Shown piece after piece: positions 44,187-51,296 of a DNA stretch of 51,296 nucleotides. How positions within the stretch are numbered: position 1 is the first letter of the stretch; each line of letters starts with the position of its first letter. Source of the DNA: Pseudomonas sp. RGM2987 (GTDB lineage Bacteria; Pseudomonadota; Gammaproteobacteria; Pseudomonadales; Pseudomonadaceae); assembly GCF_022952855.1 (NCBI RefSeq), contig NZ_JALJDX010000187.1, positions 1 to 51,296 on the forward strand, given 5' to 3'. The translations under genes and the position numbers were made by a program. The notes under the pieces were generated by a model. The model searched no databases, was not told where the DNA came from, and saw only the letters and a list, made by a program, of their open reading frames with translations.

Positions 44187-45497
44187 CTACAACTCGATGC
44201 GCTCGACCTTCCCCACCAGGAGGATGTAGGACAGCGCGCCAACCAGCGCCAGAACGGCGATGTAGGTGATAGCCGGGGCAAACGAATCACCGTTGGCCAG
44301 GAAACCAATCACAATCGGCGTAGCAATGGCGGCCAGGTTACCAATGAAGTTGAACACTCCACCCGTCAGTCCAAGCAAGCGAGCCGGCGCCAGGGTGGAC
44401 ACCAGCGACCAGGTGATCGAAGCCAGGCCATTGCCGAAGAACGCCAGGGCCAGGAATGCAATCACCAGCGGCGTCGATTCGACAAAGTTGGCGCCGATGA
44501 TCGAAGTGGAGATCAGCAACCCGCCGATGATCGGCAGCTTGCGTGCAAAGCCCACGCTGCTGCCGCGCCGGATCAGCCAGTCGGAGAAGAACCCGGAACA
44601 CAACACGCCGATAAACGCCGCGAGGAACGGCAGCGATGCCAGCAGACCGGACTTGATGAAGTCCATGCCACGGTATTTCACCAGGTAGGTCGGGAACCAG
44701 GTCAGGAAGAACCACAACGTGGAATTCAGGCAGAACTGCCCCAGATAAATACCCCACAGTTTGCGCTGGGTCAGGACGATGCCCAGGTCGGTCCAGCTGA
44801 ATTTCGCCTTGGCCTTGGCCGTGTCGGCCTGGATATCCACCAGCCCGCCACCGGCGCGGATCAGTTCGATTTCGGCGGCGTTGGCGCCTTTGAAATCCCG
44901 TGGCTCGCGATACACCGCGTACCAGATCACCGCCCAGAGGATACCCACCGCACCGGTCACCACGAACACCATGTGCCAGCCGAACGCGTGTTGCAGCCAG
45001 GCCAGCACCGGCGTCAGGAACGCCAGCCCGACGAATTGCCCGGAGGTGTAGAAGCCGATGGCCGTGGCCCGCTCGCGCTCGGGAAACCAGGTGGTGACCA
45101 CGCGGCTATTGATCGGATACGCCGGGGCTTCCAGCGCCCCGACTGCCATGCGCAGGATGAACAGCGCGATGAAGCTGGCAGCGAAACCGAGCATGACCGT
45201 CGCCGCCGACCACAACAGCAGCGCCACGCTGTACAGGATGCGCGGCGGCACCCGGTCCACCAGCCAGCCGCCGGGGATCTGCATGGCCGCGTAGGTCCAG
45301 CCGAACGCCGAGAAAATCAGCCCGACGTGGATTGGGTCGATGCCCAGTTCAGAAGTCAGCGCGGGCGCTGCGATTGAGAGGTTACTGCGGTCCAGGTAGT
45401 TGATCACCACGGTGATGAACAGCAGGACCATGATGAAAAAACGCTTGCGGCTGGGCGTCACCAACGACGCCTGCGCGCTCAAGGTGTGCGCTTGCAT
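44187..45497 (-). CDS. dgoT: MFS transporter, probably D-galactonate permease
   Basis: A 436-residue twelve-helix carrier of the ACS family. The signature INYLDRSNLSIAAPAL sits in the first helix. It follows the galactonate dehydratase gene, so galactonate is the likely substrate. Upstream of the start lies AATAACCATAA, one base off the Hfq/Crc CA motif. Between it and dgoD is a REP doublet of about 125 bases, so readthrough from dgoD may be partial or a separate promoter may exist. The symbol is by context; sugar-acid specificity cannot be read from sequence. Confidence 0.85.
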   Translation of the reverse strand: MQAHTLSAQASLVTPSRKRFFIMVLLFITVVINYLDRSNLSIAAPALTSELGIDPIHVGLIFSAFGWTYAAMQIPGGWLVDRVPPRILYSVALLLWSAATVMLGFAASFIALFILRMAVGALEAPAYPINSRVVTTWFPERERATAIGFYTSGQFVGLAFLTPVLAWLQHAFGWHMVFVVTGAVGILWAVIWYAVYREPRDFKGANAAEIELIRAGGGLVDIQADTAKAKAKFSWTDLGIVLTQRKLWGIYLGQFCLNSTLWFFLTWFPTYLVKYRGMDFIKSGLLASLPFLAAFIGVLCSGFFSDWLIRRGSSVGFARKLPIIGGLLISTSIIGANFVESTPLVIAFLALAFFGNGLASITWSLVSTLAPARLLGLTGGVFNFIGNLAAIATPIVIGFLANGDSFAPAITYIAVLALVGALSYILLVGKVERIEL

Positions 45498-45554
45498 GTG
45501 AGGTGCCTCTTTTTATGGTTATTGAGGGCGAAACGAATGAGCAGTCAAGCCGAG

Positions 45555-45680
45555 TCGTGGCGAGGGAGCTTGCTCCCGCTGGGACGGTCCGACGCCTCGG
45601 GCGCAGCAGCCCTTCGATGTATGGACAAACAACCTGCGACTGCTGCGCAGTCGGGCGGGAGCAAGCTCCCTCGCCACAGG
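45555..45680. repeat. REP doublet inside the dgo gene cluster
   Basis: GTGGCGAGGGAGCTTGCTCC and its inverted copy GCGGGAGCAAGCTCCCTCGC, about 125 bases in all, between dgoD and the transporter gene. Such elements are known to shape mRNA decay in operons. Confidence 0.8.
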
Positions 45681-45701
45681 GGTAATGGGGTGCCTAGGCA
45701 A

Positions 45702-46850
45702 TCACCACTCGGCAAAACTGCCATCGGCATGCCGCCAGATCGGGTTGCGCCAACGGTGTCCGATGGCCGCACGCTCGATGACGTATTCCTCGTTGATTTC
45801 GATGCCCAGGCCCGGGCCGTTGGGGATCTTCACGAAGCCTTTGTCGTAGTCGAACACCTGCGGATCCTTGATGTAGTCCAGCAGGTCGTTGCTCTCGTTG
45901 TAGTGGATGCCCAGGCTCTGCTCCTGGATGAACGCGTTGTAGCAGGCGGCGTCCAGTTGCAGGCAGGCCGCCAGGGCAATCGGGCCCAACGGGCAGTGCA
46001 GCGCCAGGGCCACGTCGTAGGCTTCGGCCATGTTGGCGATCTTGCGGGTTTCGGTGATGCCGCCGGCGTGGGACGCATCCGGCTGGATGATGTCCACGTA
46101 GCCTTCACTGAGCACGCGCTTGAAATCCCAACGGGAGAACAGCCGCTCGCCCAAGGCAATCGGTGTGCTGGTCAGCGGCGCCAGCTCCTTGAGGGCTTCG
46201 TAGTTTTCACTGAGCACCGGCTCTTCGATAAACATCAGCTTGAAGGGATCGAGTTCCTTCATCAGCACCTTGGCCATCGGTTTGTGGACCCGACCGTGAA
46301 AGTCCACGCCAATGCCGACGTTCGGTCCCACTGCATCGCGCACCGCCGCGACGTTGGCCAGGGCCAGGTCGACCTTCTCGAAGGTGTCGAGGAATTGCAG
46401 CTCTTCGGTGCCGTTCATTTTCACCGCAGTGAACCCGCGCCCTACTGCTTCTTTCGCCGCGCGGGCAGTGTCGGCCGGGCGGTCGCCGCCGATCCACGAA
46501 TACACGCGGATCTTGTCGCGCACTTGGCCGCCGAGCAAATCGCTGACCGACACGCCAAGAGCCTTGCCCTTGATGTCCCACAACGCCTGATCGATGCCGG
46601 CCAGGGCGCTCATGTGCACCGCGCCACCGCGATAGAAGCCGCCGCGATAGAGCACGGTCCAGATGTCTTCGATGTTGCGTGGGTCTTTGCCGATCAGGTA
46701 GTCGGACAATTCATCAACGGCAGCGGCCACCGTGTGAGCACGGCCTTCGACTACAGGCTCGCCCCAGCCGGTCACGCCTTCGTCGGTTTCGACCTTGAGG
46801 AAGCACCAGCGCGGCGGAACGATAAAGGTGGTCAGTTTGGTGATTTTCAT
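45702..46850 (-). CDS. dgoD: D-galactonate dehydratase
   Basis: A 382-residue enolase-superfamily enzyme that removes water from D-galactonate to give 2-keto-3-deoxygalactonate. All expected catalytic and metal residues sit at the same positions as in E. coli DgoD: D183 and H185 in VDFHGR, E209 in FIEEPV, E235 in ALGERLFSR and H285 in ALHCPLGP. The start is fixed by [15 protein letters not shown]. Translated about 50 bases after dgoA. Confidence 0.97.
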   Translation of the reverse strand: MKITKLTTFIVPPRWCFLKVETDEGVTGWGEPVVEGRAHTVAAAVDELSDYLIGKDPRNIEDIWTVLYRGGFYRGGAVHMSALAGIDQALWDIKGKALGVSVSDLLGGQVRDKIRVYSWIGGDRPADTARAAKEAVGRGFTAVKMNGTEELQFLDTFEKVDLALANVAAVRDAVGPNVGIGVDFHGRVHKPMAKVLMKELDPFKLMFIEEPVLSENYEALKELAPLTSTPIALGERLFSRWDFKRVLSEGYVDIIQPDASHAGGITETRKIANMAEAYDVALALHCPLGPIALAACLQLDAACYNAFIQEQSLGIHYNESNDLLDYIKDPQVFDYDKGFVKIPNGPGLGIEINEEYVIERAAIGHRWRNPIWRHADGSFAEW

Positions 46851-46899
46851 CTTGTTGTCTCTCTTATCGGATGCAGCGCCTGCAGCGCCGGAAAAATCT

Positions 46900-47520
46900 T
46901 CAGTTCAAGGCATTCCACGCGGCCACGTAGGCTTTGGCGCGCACCGCCACTTCAGCGGCGGTCAGCCCAGGCTTGAACAACCCGGAGCCGAGGCCGAAAC
47001 CCTTGACGCCGGCCTCGATAAACGCCGCCATGTTGTCCGGTGTGATCCCGCCCACCGGCACCAGCACAATCCCGGCCGGCAACACCGCCAGCCAGGCCTT
47101 GACCACTGCCGGGCCCATTTGCTCAGCAGGAAACATCTTCAATACATGGGCGCCTTCGGCCAGCGCGGCAAACGCTTCGGTAGGCGTGGCGACACCCGGC
47201 GACAGGTACAACCCCGCCGCTTTCGCCGCACGCAAGACTTTCGGGTCGCTGTGGGGCATGACAATCACTTGGCCGCCGGCAGCCTTGACCTGCTCCACTT
47301 GCTCCGGCGTGAGCACGGTGCCGGCCCCGATCAGGCAATCGGCGGGCAAGGTACTGCGCAGGATGCGGATACTTTCGTACGGCTCGGGGGAATTGAGCGG
47401 TACTTCGATGACGCGAAATCCAGCGCTATAAAGGACTTCGCCGATGGCGGCCGCCTCTTCGGGACGCAGACCGCGCAGGATCGCGACCAGACCGTTTTGC
47501 GCCAGTGCTTGAGTGAGCAT
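46900..47520 (-). CDS. dgoA: 2-dehydro-3-deoxy-6-phosphogalactonate aldolase
   Basis: A 206-residue class I aldolase of the KDPG/KDPGal family. It splits 2-keto-3-deoxy-6-phosphogalactonate into pyruvate and glyceraldehyde 3-phosphate. The Schiff-base lysine is K128 in HVLKMFPAE and the helper glutamate E39 in [15 protein letters not shown] and GVATPTEA are family loops. It follows dgoK by 19 bases. The frame can be extended ten codons upstream without a better site. Confidence 0.96.
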   Translation of the reverse strand: MLTQALAQNGLVAILRGLRPEEAAAIGEVLYSAGFRVIEVPLNSPEPYESIRILRSTLPADCLIGAGTVLTPEQVEQVKAAGGQVIVMPHSDPKVLRAAKAAGLYLSPGVATPTEAFAALAEGAHVLKMFPAEQMGPAVVKAWLAVLPAGIVLVPVGGITPDNMAAFIEAGVKGFGLGSGLFKPGLTAAEVAVRAKAYVAAWNALN

Positions 47521-47539
47521 TTCAGACCTCCAGTCAAAT

Positions 47540-48511
47540 TCAGCGATCAAGCAGCCCGGCCGCCAGGGCCAGCTGCCATAACCCGCGTTCGGTGGCCTGT
47601 TCGGCCAAGGTCACCCGGGCGAAACCGCAGGCGTCGAGCGCCCGTTGATAACGGGCACAAAGTTGGGAATTGCCGATCAGCACTACCGTCGGCAAGTGGA
47701 CGCTGTTGCGCCGCTGGCGTTGCACGACGGCCAGCGCCGTCAATTCGTGGCCGATCAACAGGCCGGAAAGGTAATCGGCCTGGGCAGCGGCGCCGAGCGC
47801 GCCGGTCAGGCCAAGGCTGCGGGCGCTGAACACTGTGGACAGCGGGCCGATCGCGCCGTCTGTGGACAACGCCACGTGTACACCGCGGTCGAAGGCCTCG
47901 CCGTCGAACGTCGCGCCCCGCTGCTGGGTCCGGCCAAGAATGCTGTGATCGCTGAGCACGGCGAAGATTTCACCGGTCATGAAGGTATCGAAATGCACGA
48001 TGCAGCCGTCGGCCACTTCTACCCATTTCGAGTGGCTGCCGGGCAGGCCGATCAGCACGGTCTCGTCCGGCAGGCTGTGCAAGGCGCCGAGCACCTGAGT
48101 CTCTTCACCGCGCATCACGTTGGGTAAGCGAGAACGCTGAATCACGCCCGGCACGATGTGCACGTCGACACCGCGAAGACTGCGAATGGTTTGTAGGGAA
48201 TGACCGAGATTGGCAACGTTGGCCGGCGTGTCGCAGTAAGGCGCTTCGCGCCAGCCCTGGGCGCTGCCCACCATGCCGCAGGCAATCACCGGCAAGCCTG
48301 GCTGCGCGTCGAGCCAGTCGCCGCAGGCCTCATCGAACGCCAGCTCGAAACCGTCGATACAGACCCGACCGGCCACGGTGCGTGGCCCCGACGGCAACTG
48401 CATGATTCCCGACGACAGCGAGCGCTGCTCGAGCACCTCGCCATCGGCTGCGAGTTTGTAAGCCCGTAATGAGGTGGTCCCCCAATCGAGCGCAATCAAT
48501 TGCGCCTGCAT
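47540..48511 (-). CDS. dgoK: 2-dehydro-3-deoxygalactonokinase
   Basis: A 323-residue ASKHA-fold sugar-acid kinase phosphorylating 2-keto-3-deoxygalactonate. The phosphate-1 motif LIALDWGTTSLRAYKL is at about residues 5-20, and GLPGSHSKWVEV carries the phosphate-2-type contacts. The ATG at 48511 is chosen by this motif. It is the first gene of the operon, with an AT-rich promoter region and inverted repeat upstream. Confidence 0.95.
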   Translation of the reverse strand: MQAQLIALDWGTTSLRAYKLAADGEVLEQRSLSSGIMQLPSGPRTVAGRVCIDGFELAFDEACGDWLDAQPGLPVIACGMVGSAQGWREAPYCDTPANVANLGHSLQTIRSLRGVDVHIVPGVIQRSRLPNVMRGEETQVLGALHSLPDETVLIGLPGSHSKWVEVADGCIVHFDTFMTGEIFAVLSDHSILGRTQQRGATFDGEAFDRGVHVALSTDGAIGPLSTVFSARSLGLTGALGAAAQADYLSGLLIGHELTALAVVQRQRRNSVHLPTVVLIGNSQLCARYQRALDACGFARVTLAEQATERGLWQLALAAGLLDR

Positions 48512-48577
48512 CCGCTTCACCTGTTTTGTTTTTGGCAGTGAGTGGAACGGACTATAAACCTGAGCGCGGCAAAATCT

Positions 48578-48606
48578 CAATATATAAATATAACTCCCAT
48601 ATATTG
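48578..48606. promoter_or_regulatory. Candidate operator upstream of dgoK
   Basis: CAATATAT (48578-48585) and ATATATTG (48599-48606) form a perfect 8-bp inverted repeat with a 13-base spacer, in the AT-rich gap between divergent dgoK and the glutathione transferase gene. It overlaps a possible -35/-10 (TTGTTT / TTATAT on the minus strand), as a repressor operator would. The protein that binds it is not known; the IclR at 43324 is a candidate. Confidence 0.45.
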
Positions 48607-48699
48607 GGATAAAACAAAAATCAGCAAGCTAATCGTCATTGCATCGCAGGCCTGCTAAGTTGCCTGTCCGGACGTCAAGAAACTCATAAGGAAACGTTA

Positions 48700-49332
48700 A
48701 TGGGACAACTGCTGAAAATCCTCGGTCGCACTTCCTCGATCAACGTCAGAAAAGTCCTTTGGACCTGCCAGGAACTGGACCTCGCCTACGAGCGCGAAGA
48801 CTGGGGCATCGGCTTTGCCTCCACCCATGATCCGGCGTTCCTGGCGCTAAACCCCAATGCTCAGGTGCCGGTGATCATTGACGAGAACGGTGTGCTCTGG
48901 GAGTCGAACACCATCTGCCGCTATCTGGTAGGCAAACACGGTCGCAGCGATCTACTGCCCACCGAGCCGGCTGCACGGGCACGGGTCGAACAGTGGATGG
49001 ATTGGCAGGCCACCGAACTCAACCCGTCATGGGGTTATCCGTTTTACGCACTGGTGCGCAAGGATCCGGATTGCCAGGATCCGCAGCGCATCGCCGCCGG
49101 GGTCAAGGGCTGGAACGAGAAGATGGGTTTGCTGGAGCAGCAGTTGAGCCGCACCGGCGCCTACGTGGCCGGTGCGGATTTTTCCCTCGCCGATGTGCTG
49201 ATCGGCCTGTCCGTCCACCGCTGGCGCCAGACGCCCATGGAGCGTCCTGACTACCCGGCCGTGGCGGCTTATTGCAAACGCCTCGAACAACGGCCGGGGT
49301 TTGCCGAATACGGTGGGCCCGCGTATTCCTGA
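48700..49332 (+). CDS. Glutathione S-transferase
   Basis: A 210-residue cytosolic GST. The N-terminal thioredoxin-like domain (1-80) has the glutathione-binding NAQVPVIID and ESNTICRYL blocks and the likely active serine near residue 12 (SSINVRK). The helical C-terminal domain includes FSLADVLIG. AAGGA is seven bases before the ATG. Substrates cannot be predicted. Confidence 0.95.
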   Translation: MGQLLKILGRTSSINVRKVLWTCQELDLAYEREDWGIGFASTHDPAFLALNPNAQVPVIIDENGVLWESNTICRYLVGKHGRSDLLPTEPAARARVEQWMDWQATELNPSWGYPFYALVRKDPDCQDPQRIAAGVKGWNEKMGLLEQQLSRTGAYVAGADFSLADVLIGLSVHRWRQTPMERPDYPAVAAYCKRLEQRPGFAEYGGPAYS

Positions 49333-49337
49333 GGCCC

Positions 49338-49820
49338 TCAGTTGCCCTGGGCGAAATCCCGCAGCACCTTGCCATCCATCCGGTAGCGCACCCACTCTTC
49401 CTGTGGCTGCGCGCCGAGGGACTTGTAGAATTCGATGGCCGGCGTGTTCCAGTCCAGCACGCTCCATTCGAAACGACCGCAATCGTTGTCACAAGCGATC
49501 TTCGCCAGGTGACGCAACAAGGTCTTGCCCGCCCCGCCGCCGCGTTGCTCGGGCGTGATGTACAGGTCTTCGAGGTACAGGCAGTTGCTGCCCAGCCAAG
49601 TGGAATAGCTGAAGAAAAACACCGCGAAACCGATCGGCACACCGTCACGCAGGCAAATCAGCCCATGGGCGGTCGCGCCCTCGCTGAACAGACTGCGCTC
49701 GATGTCCGCCACACTGGCGATGACTTCGTGACGGGCCTTCTCGTAGTCCGCCAGCTCGGTGATAAAGGCAAGGATTTGCGGCGCATCGCTGGGTTGCGCA
49801 GGACGGATCTCGATCGACAT
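49338..49820 (-). CDS. GNAT-family N-acetyltransferase
   Basis: A 160-residue acetyltransferase of the diamine/spermidine acetyltransferase-like branch. The opening IEIRPAQPSDAPQILAFI, the acetyl-CoA loop ITPEQRGGGAGKTLLRHL (Q/R-x-x-G-x-G/A) and the closing segment LDWNTPAIEFYKSLGA are all visible. Convergent with the GST gene and monocistronic. Confidence 0.94.
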   Translation of the reverse strand: MSIEIRPAQPSDAPQILAFITELADYEKARHEVIASVADIERSLFSEGATAHGLICLRDGVPIGFAVFFFSYSTWLGSNCLYLEDLYITPEQRGGGAGKTLLRHLAKIACDNDCGRFEWSVLDWNTPAIEFYKSLGAQPQEEWVRYRMDGKVLRDFAQGN

Positions 49821-50008
49821 GAACAGGCCTTGTAGCCAATTGAAAGCGCCATACTAAGCCGCGAACGGGCGCTCGTCACATTTCAATTCAGATTGATGAG
49901 GGTGTCTGCCCATTCCCTCAAAAGCACCGCTCGTCGCCCCCGAGGCACCAACGCCAGGCGAACAAGGCCCAAGATCAGGCAAGCATTCTGAAAAATGGAG
50001 GCGACACC

Positions 50009-50347
50009 ATGATCACTTCAAGGCTGACTGCATTCACTCTTGCCACGCTGCTGTCTTCAGTGGCTTTGGCGGCAACCACCTCGGGCACCGGCCCGACCGA
50101 CCCGGTGCAGGCGCCCAACTCGCCAGCCACCCAAGGCTTGCCCAAGCTGAACACTGACGGCACCGGCGGCACGCTGAACAACGGGCAGCCGCCTGCTACC
50201 GGCACCGATCCGCGGGTGCAAGGCAATGACACGGGTCGCCAGGGCGTGACCACTCCGGACTCCACCGCCCCCGATAACGCCGAGACCGGCGTGGGCTCGA
50301 AAACCACCACCGGTGGTTCGGGTTCCGAAGGTGGCGCCAGCCAATAG
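50009..50347 (+). CDS. Small exported hypothetical protein
   Basis: A 112-residue protein with a signal peptide (about 21 residues, ending in ALA). The mature part is low-complexity, rich in Gly, Thr, Pro, Asn and Asp (TDPVQAPNSPATQGLPKLN) with no predicted structure. GGAGG stands seven bases before the ATG. The similar gene tail in other pseudomonads has no known role. It precedes the next gene by 32 bases. Confidence 0.75.
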   Translation: MITSRLTAFTLATLLSSVALAATTSGTGPTDPVQAPNSPATQGLPKLNTDGTGGTLNNGQPPATGTDPRVQGNDTGRQGVTTPDSTAPDNAETGVGSKTTTGGSGSEGGASQ

Positions 50348-50379
50348 CCTCTGCTCACACACCTGAGGAGGAAAGTCCC

Positions 50380-50760
50380 ATGCCTCGTGGAAGCAAAGAC
50401 AAATACGCCGCCGAGCAAAAGCGCAAGGCCGAGCACATCGAAGAGAGTTACGAAGACAAAGGTGCGTCAAAGGACGAGGCCGAGGCGCGGGCTTGGGCGA
50501 CGGTGAACAAGCAGTCCGGCGGCGGCGAACGCTCCGGCGGCTCGGGGAAGGCAAAACCGGCTGCCGAGAAGAAAACCGATCGCAAGGAATCAGCCCGGCG
50601 CGCGGCCAAGACCCGCGAAGGTCATCCGCGCAGCAGCAAGGCGTCCCATGGGGCCCAGACTGTGGATAACCTCATGAAGGAAGCCCGAGCGAAGAACATT
50701 CCCGGGCGTTCGAAAATGCGTAAGCAGGAACTGGTCGAGGCGCTGCGCAAGGCTGGGTGA
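50380..50760 (+). CDS. Basic small protein with C-terminal Rho-N/SAP-like motif
   Basis: A 126-residue lysine/glutamate-rich protein. The start MPRGSKDKYAAEQKRKAEHI and AWATVNKQSGGGERSGG form a conserved block often annotated as plasmid stabilisation or DUF7218-like. The C-terminal stretch NLMKEARAKNIPGRSKMRKQ resembles the Rho-N or SAP-type nucleic-acid-binding helix pair. No enzymatic motif is present. DNA or RNA binding is probable but unproven. GAGGA lies before the ATG. Confidence 0.8.
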   Translation: MPRGSKDKYAAEQKRKAEHIEESYEDKGASKDEAEARAWATVNKQSGGGERSGGSGKAKPAAEKKTDRKESARRAAKTREGHPRSSKASHGAQTVDNLMKEARAKNIPGRSKMRKQELVEALRKAG

Positions 50761-50782
50761 CGTCGACGTTTGGAAGGACGCA

Positions 50783-51296
50783 ATCGCGAGCAGGCTCACT
50801 CCCACAATGGATTGGCGGTGTACGCCAGTCCTCTAGCCGACATAAAAACCCTGTGGGAGCGAGCCTGCTCGCGATTGCGGTGCGTCAGCCAGCAAAGATG
50901 TCGGATGTGCCGCCGCCTTCGCGGGCAAGCCCGCTCCCACAGTGGATTGGCGGTGTACGCCAGTCCTCTAGCCGACATAAAAACCCTGTGGGAGCGAGCC
51001 TGCTCGCGATTGCGGTGGGTCAGCCAGCAAAGATGTCGGATGTGCCGCCGCCTTCGCGGGCAAGCCCGCTCCCACAGTGGATTGGCGGTGTACGCCAGTC
51101 CTGTAGCTGGCACAAAACCCTGTGGGAGCGAGCCTGCTCGCGATTGCGGTGGGTCAGCCAGCAAAGATGTCGGATGTGCCGCCGCCTTCGCGGGCAAGCC
51201 CGCACAGTGTATTGGCGGTGTACGCCAGTCCTGTAGCTGGCACAAAAAACCTGTGGGAGCGGGCTTGCTCGCGAAAGCGGTGCGTCAGCTGACAAA
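50783..51296. repeat. Tandem array of about 135-bp REP-doublet units, runs off the window
   Basis: The block starting ATTGGCGGTGTACGCCAG recurs at 50811, 50946, 51081 and 51211, giving unit lengths of 135, 135 and 130 bases. Each unit holds two inverted GCTCCCACA-family REP palindromes (GGGAGCGAGCCTGCTCGC and its partner). Units differ by a few bases. Frames across the array are repeat artefacts. Confidence 0.9.

Noticed and set aside
44109..46976. Long plus-strand frames over the transporter and dgoD
   Set aside because: They are shadows of the galactonate genes; Gln/Arg/His-rich and without a family.
50757..51295. Frames across the terminal repeat array
   Set aside because: They consist of translated copies of the 135-base REP unit and repeat the same peptide; not genes.
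50783..51296. CRISPR-like periodic repeats
   Set aside because: The repeated unit is long and nearly identical throughout, holds two palindromes, and has no variable spacers or cas genes.

Overview
The window reads as chromosome of a fluorescent-group Pseudomonas. It has high GC. Its intergenic gaps carry the two palindromic REP families typical of these genomes (cores like GGGAGCAAGCTCCC and GGGAGCGAGCCTGCTCGC). It also holds Pseudomonas hallmark loci: the divergent etfBA/etfD pair, a DUF404/DUF403/transglutaminase operon and a dgo operon. The content is mostly conserved accessory metabolism, with one lower-GC island. I see no transposase, integrase, phage gene or CRISPR array.

Layout. 1-7.1 kb: sterol-desaturase-like hydroxylase, a LysR/LysE divergent pair, a Nudix hydrolase, a GNAT enzyme overlapping an unusual DapF paralogue, a lipoprotein, a DUF3916-like protein, and a Phd-type plus HigA-type antitoxin pair with no visible toxin. 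7.2-12.7 kb: an operon of MFS transporter, FAH hydrolase, SDR dehydrogenase and 2-hydroxyacid dehydrogenase, with a divergent AraC regulator. This looks like uptake and breakdown of a sugar acid by a diketo-hydrolase route. 12.77-15.1 kb: a lower-GC pair of exported proteins, a putative zinc-dependent phospholipase C-like enzyme and an unrecognised partner.

15.2-26 kb: DUF1206 membrane protein, UV damage endonuclease, DUF2059-like protein, tRNA-Ser(GGA) with promoter and terminator, a crotonase, PlsC, CorA, a glutamine amidotransferase, and a thiolase plus FadB/FadJ-type beta-oxidation operon. 26-34.8 kb: a 31-residue membrane peptide, a cytochrome c, the ATP-grasp/alpha-E/transglutaminase operon, RraB-like, START-domain and YkgJ-type proteins, and a MocR regulator with a 21-bp-spaced direct repeat upstream. 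35-41 kb: an OmpA/DUF4398 lipoprotein operon with a periplasmic binding protein, then etfBA and the divergent etfD (ETF:ubiquinone oxidoreductase) with a PsrA-like box and well-formed promoters.

41-51.3 kb: an AraC/zinc-alcohol-dehydrogenase divergent pair; an IclR regulator; the galactonate operon dgoK-dgoA-dgoD with an MFS transporter; a glutathione transferase; a GNAT; a small secreted protein; a basic Rho-N/SAP-like protein; and a tandem array of about 135-bp REP-doublet units running off the right edge.

How it works together: the two MFS-led sugar-acid modules (7-12.7 kb and 43-48.5 kb) feed pyruvate-level intermediates. The thiolase/FadB pair and the ETF/ETF-QO system form the beta-oxidation electron route, and the PsrA-like box would tie the latter to fatty-acid supply. 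Functions are inferred by reading motifs by eye; no database search was run.
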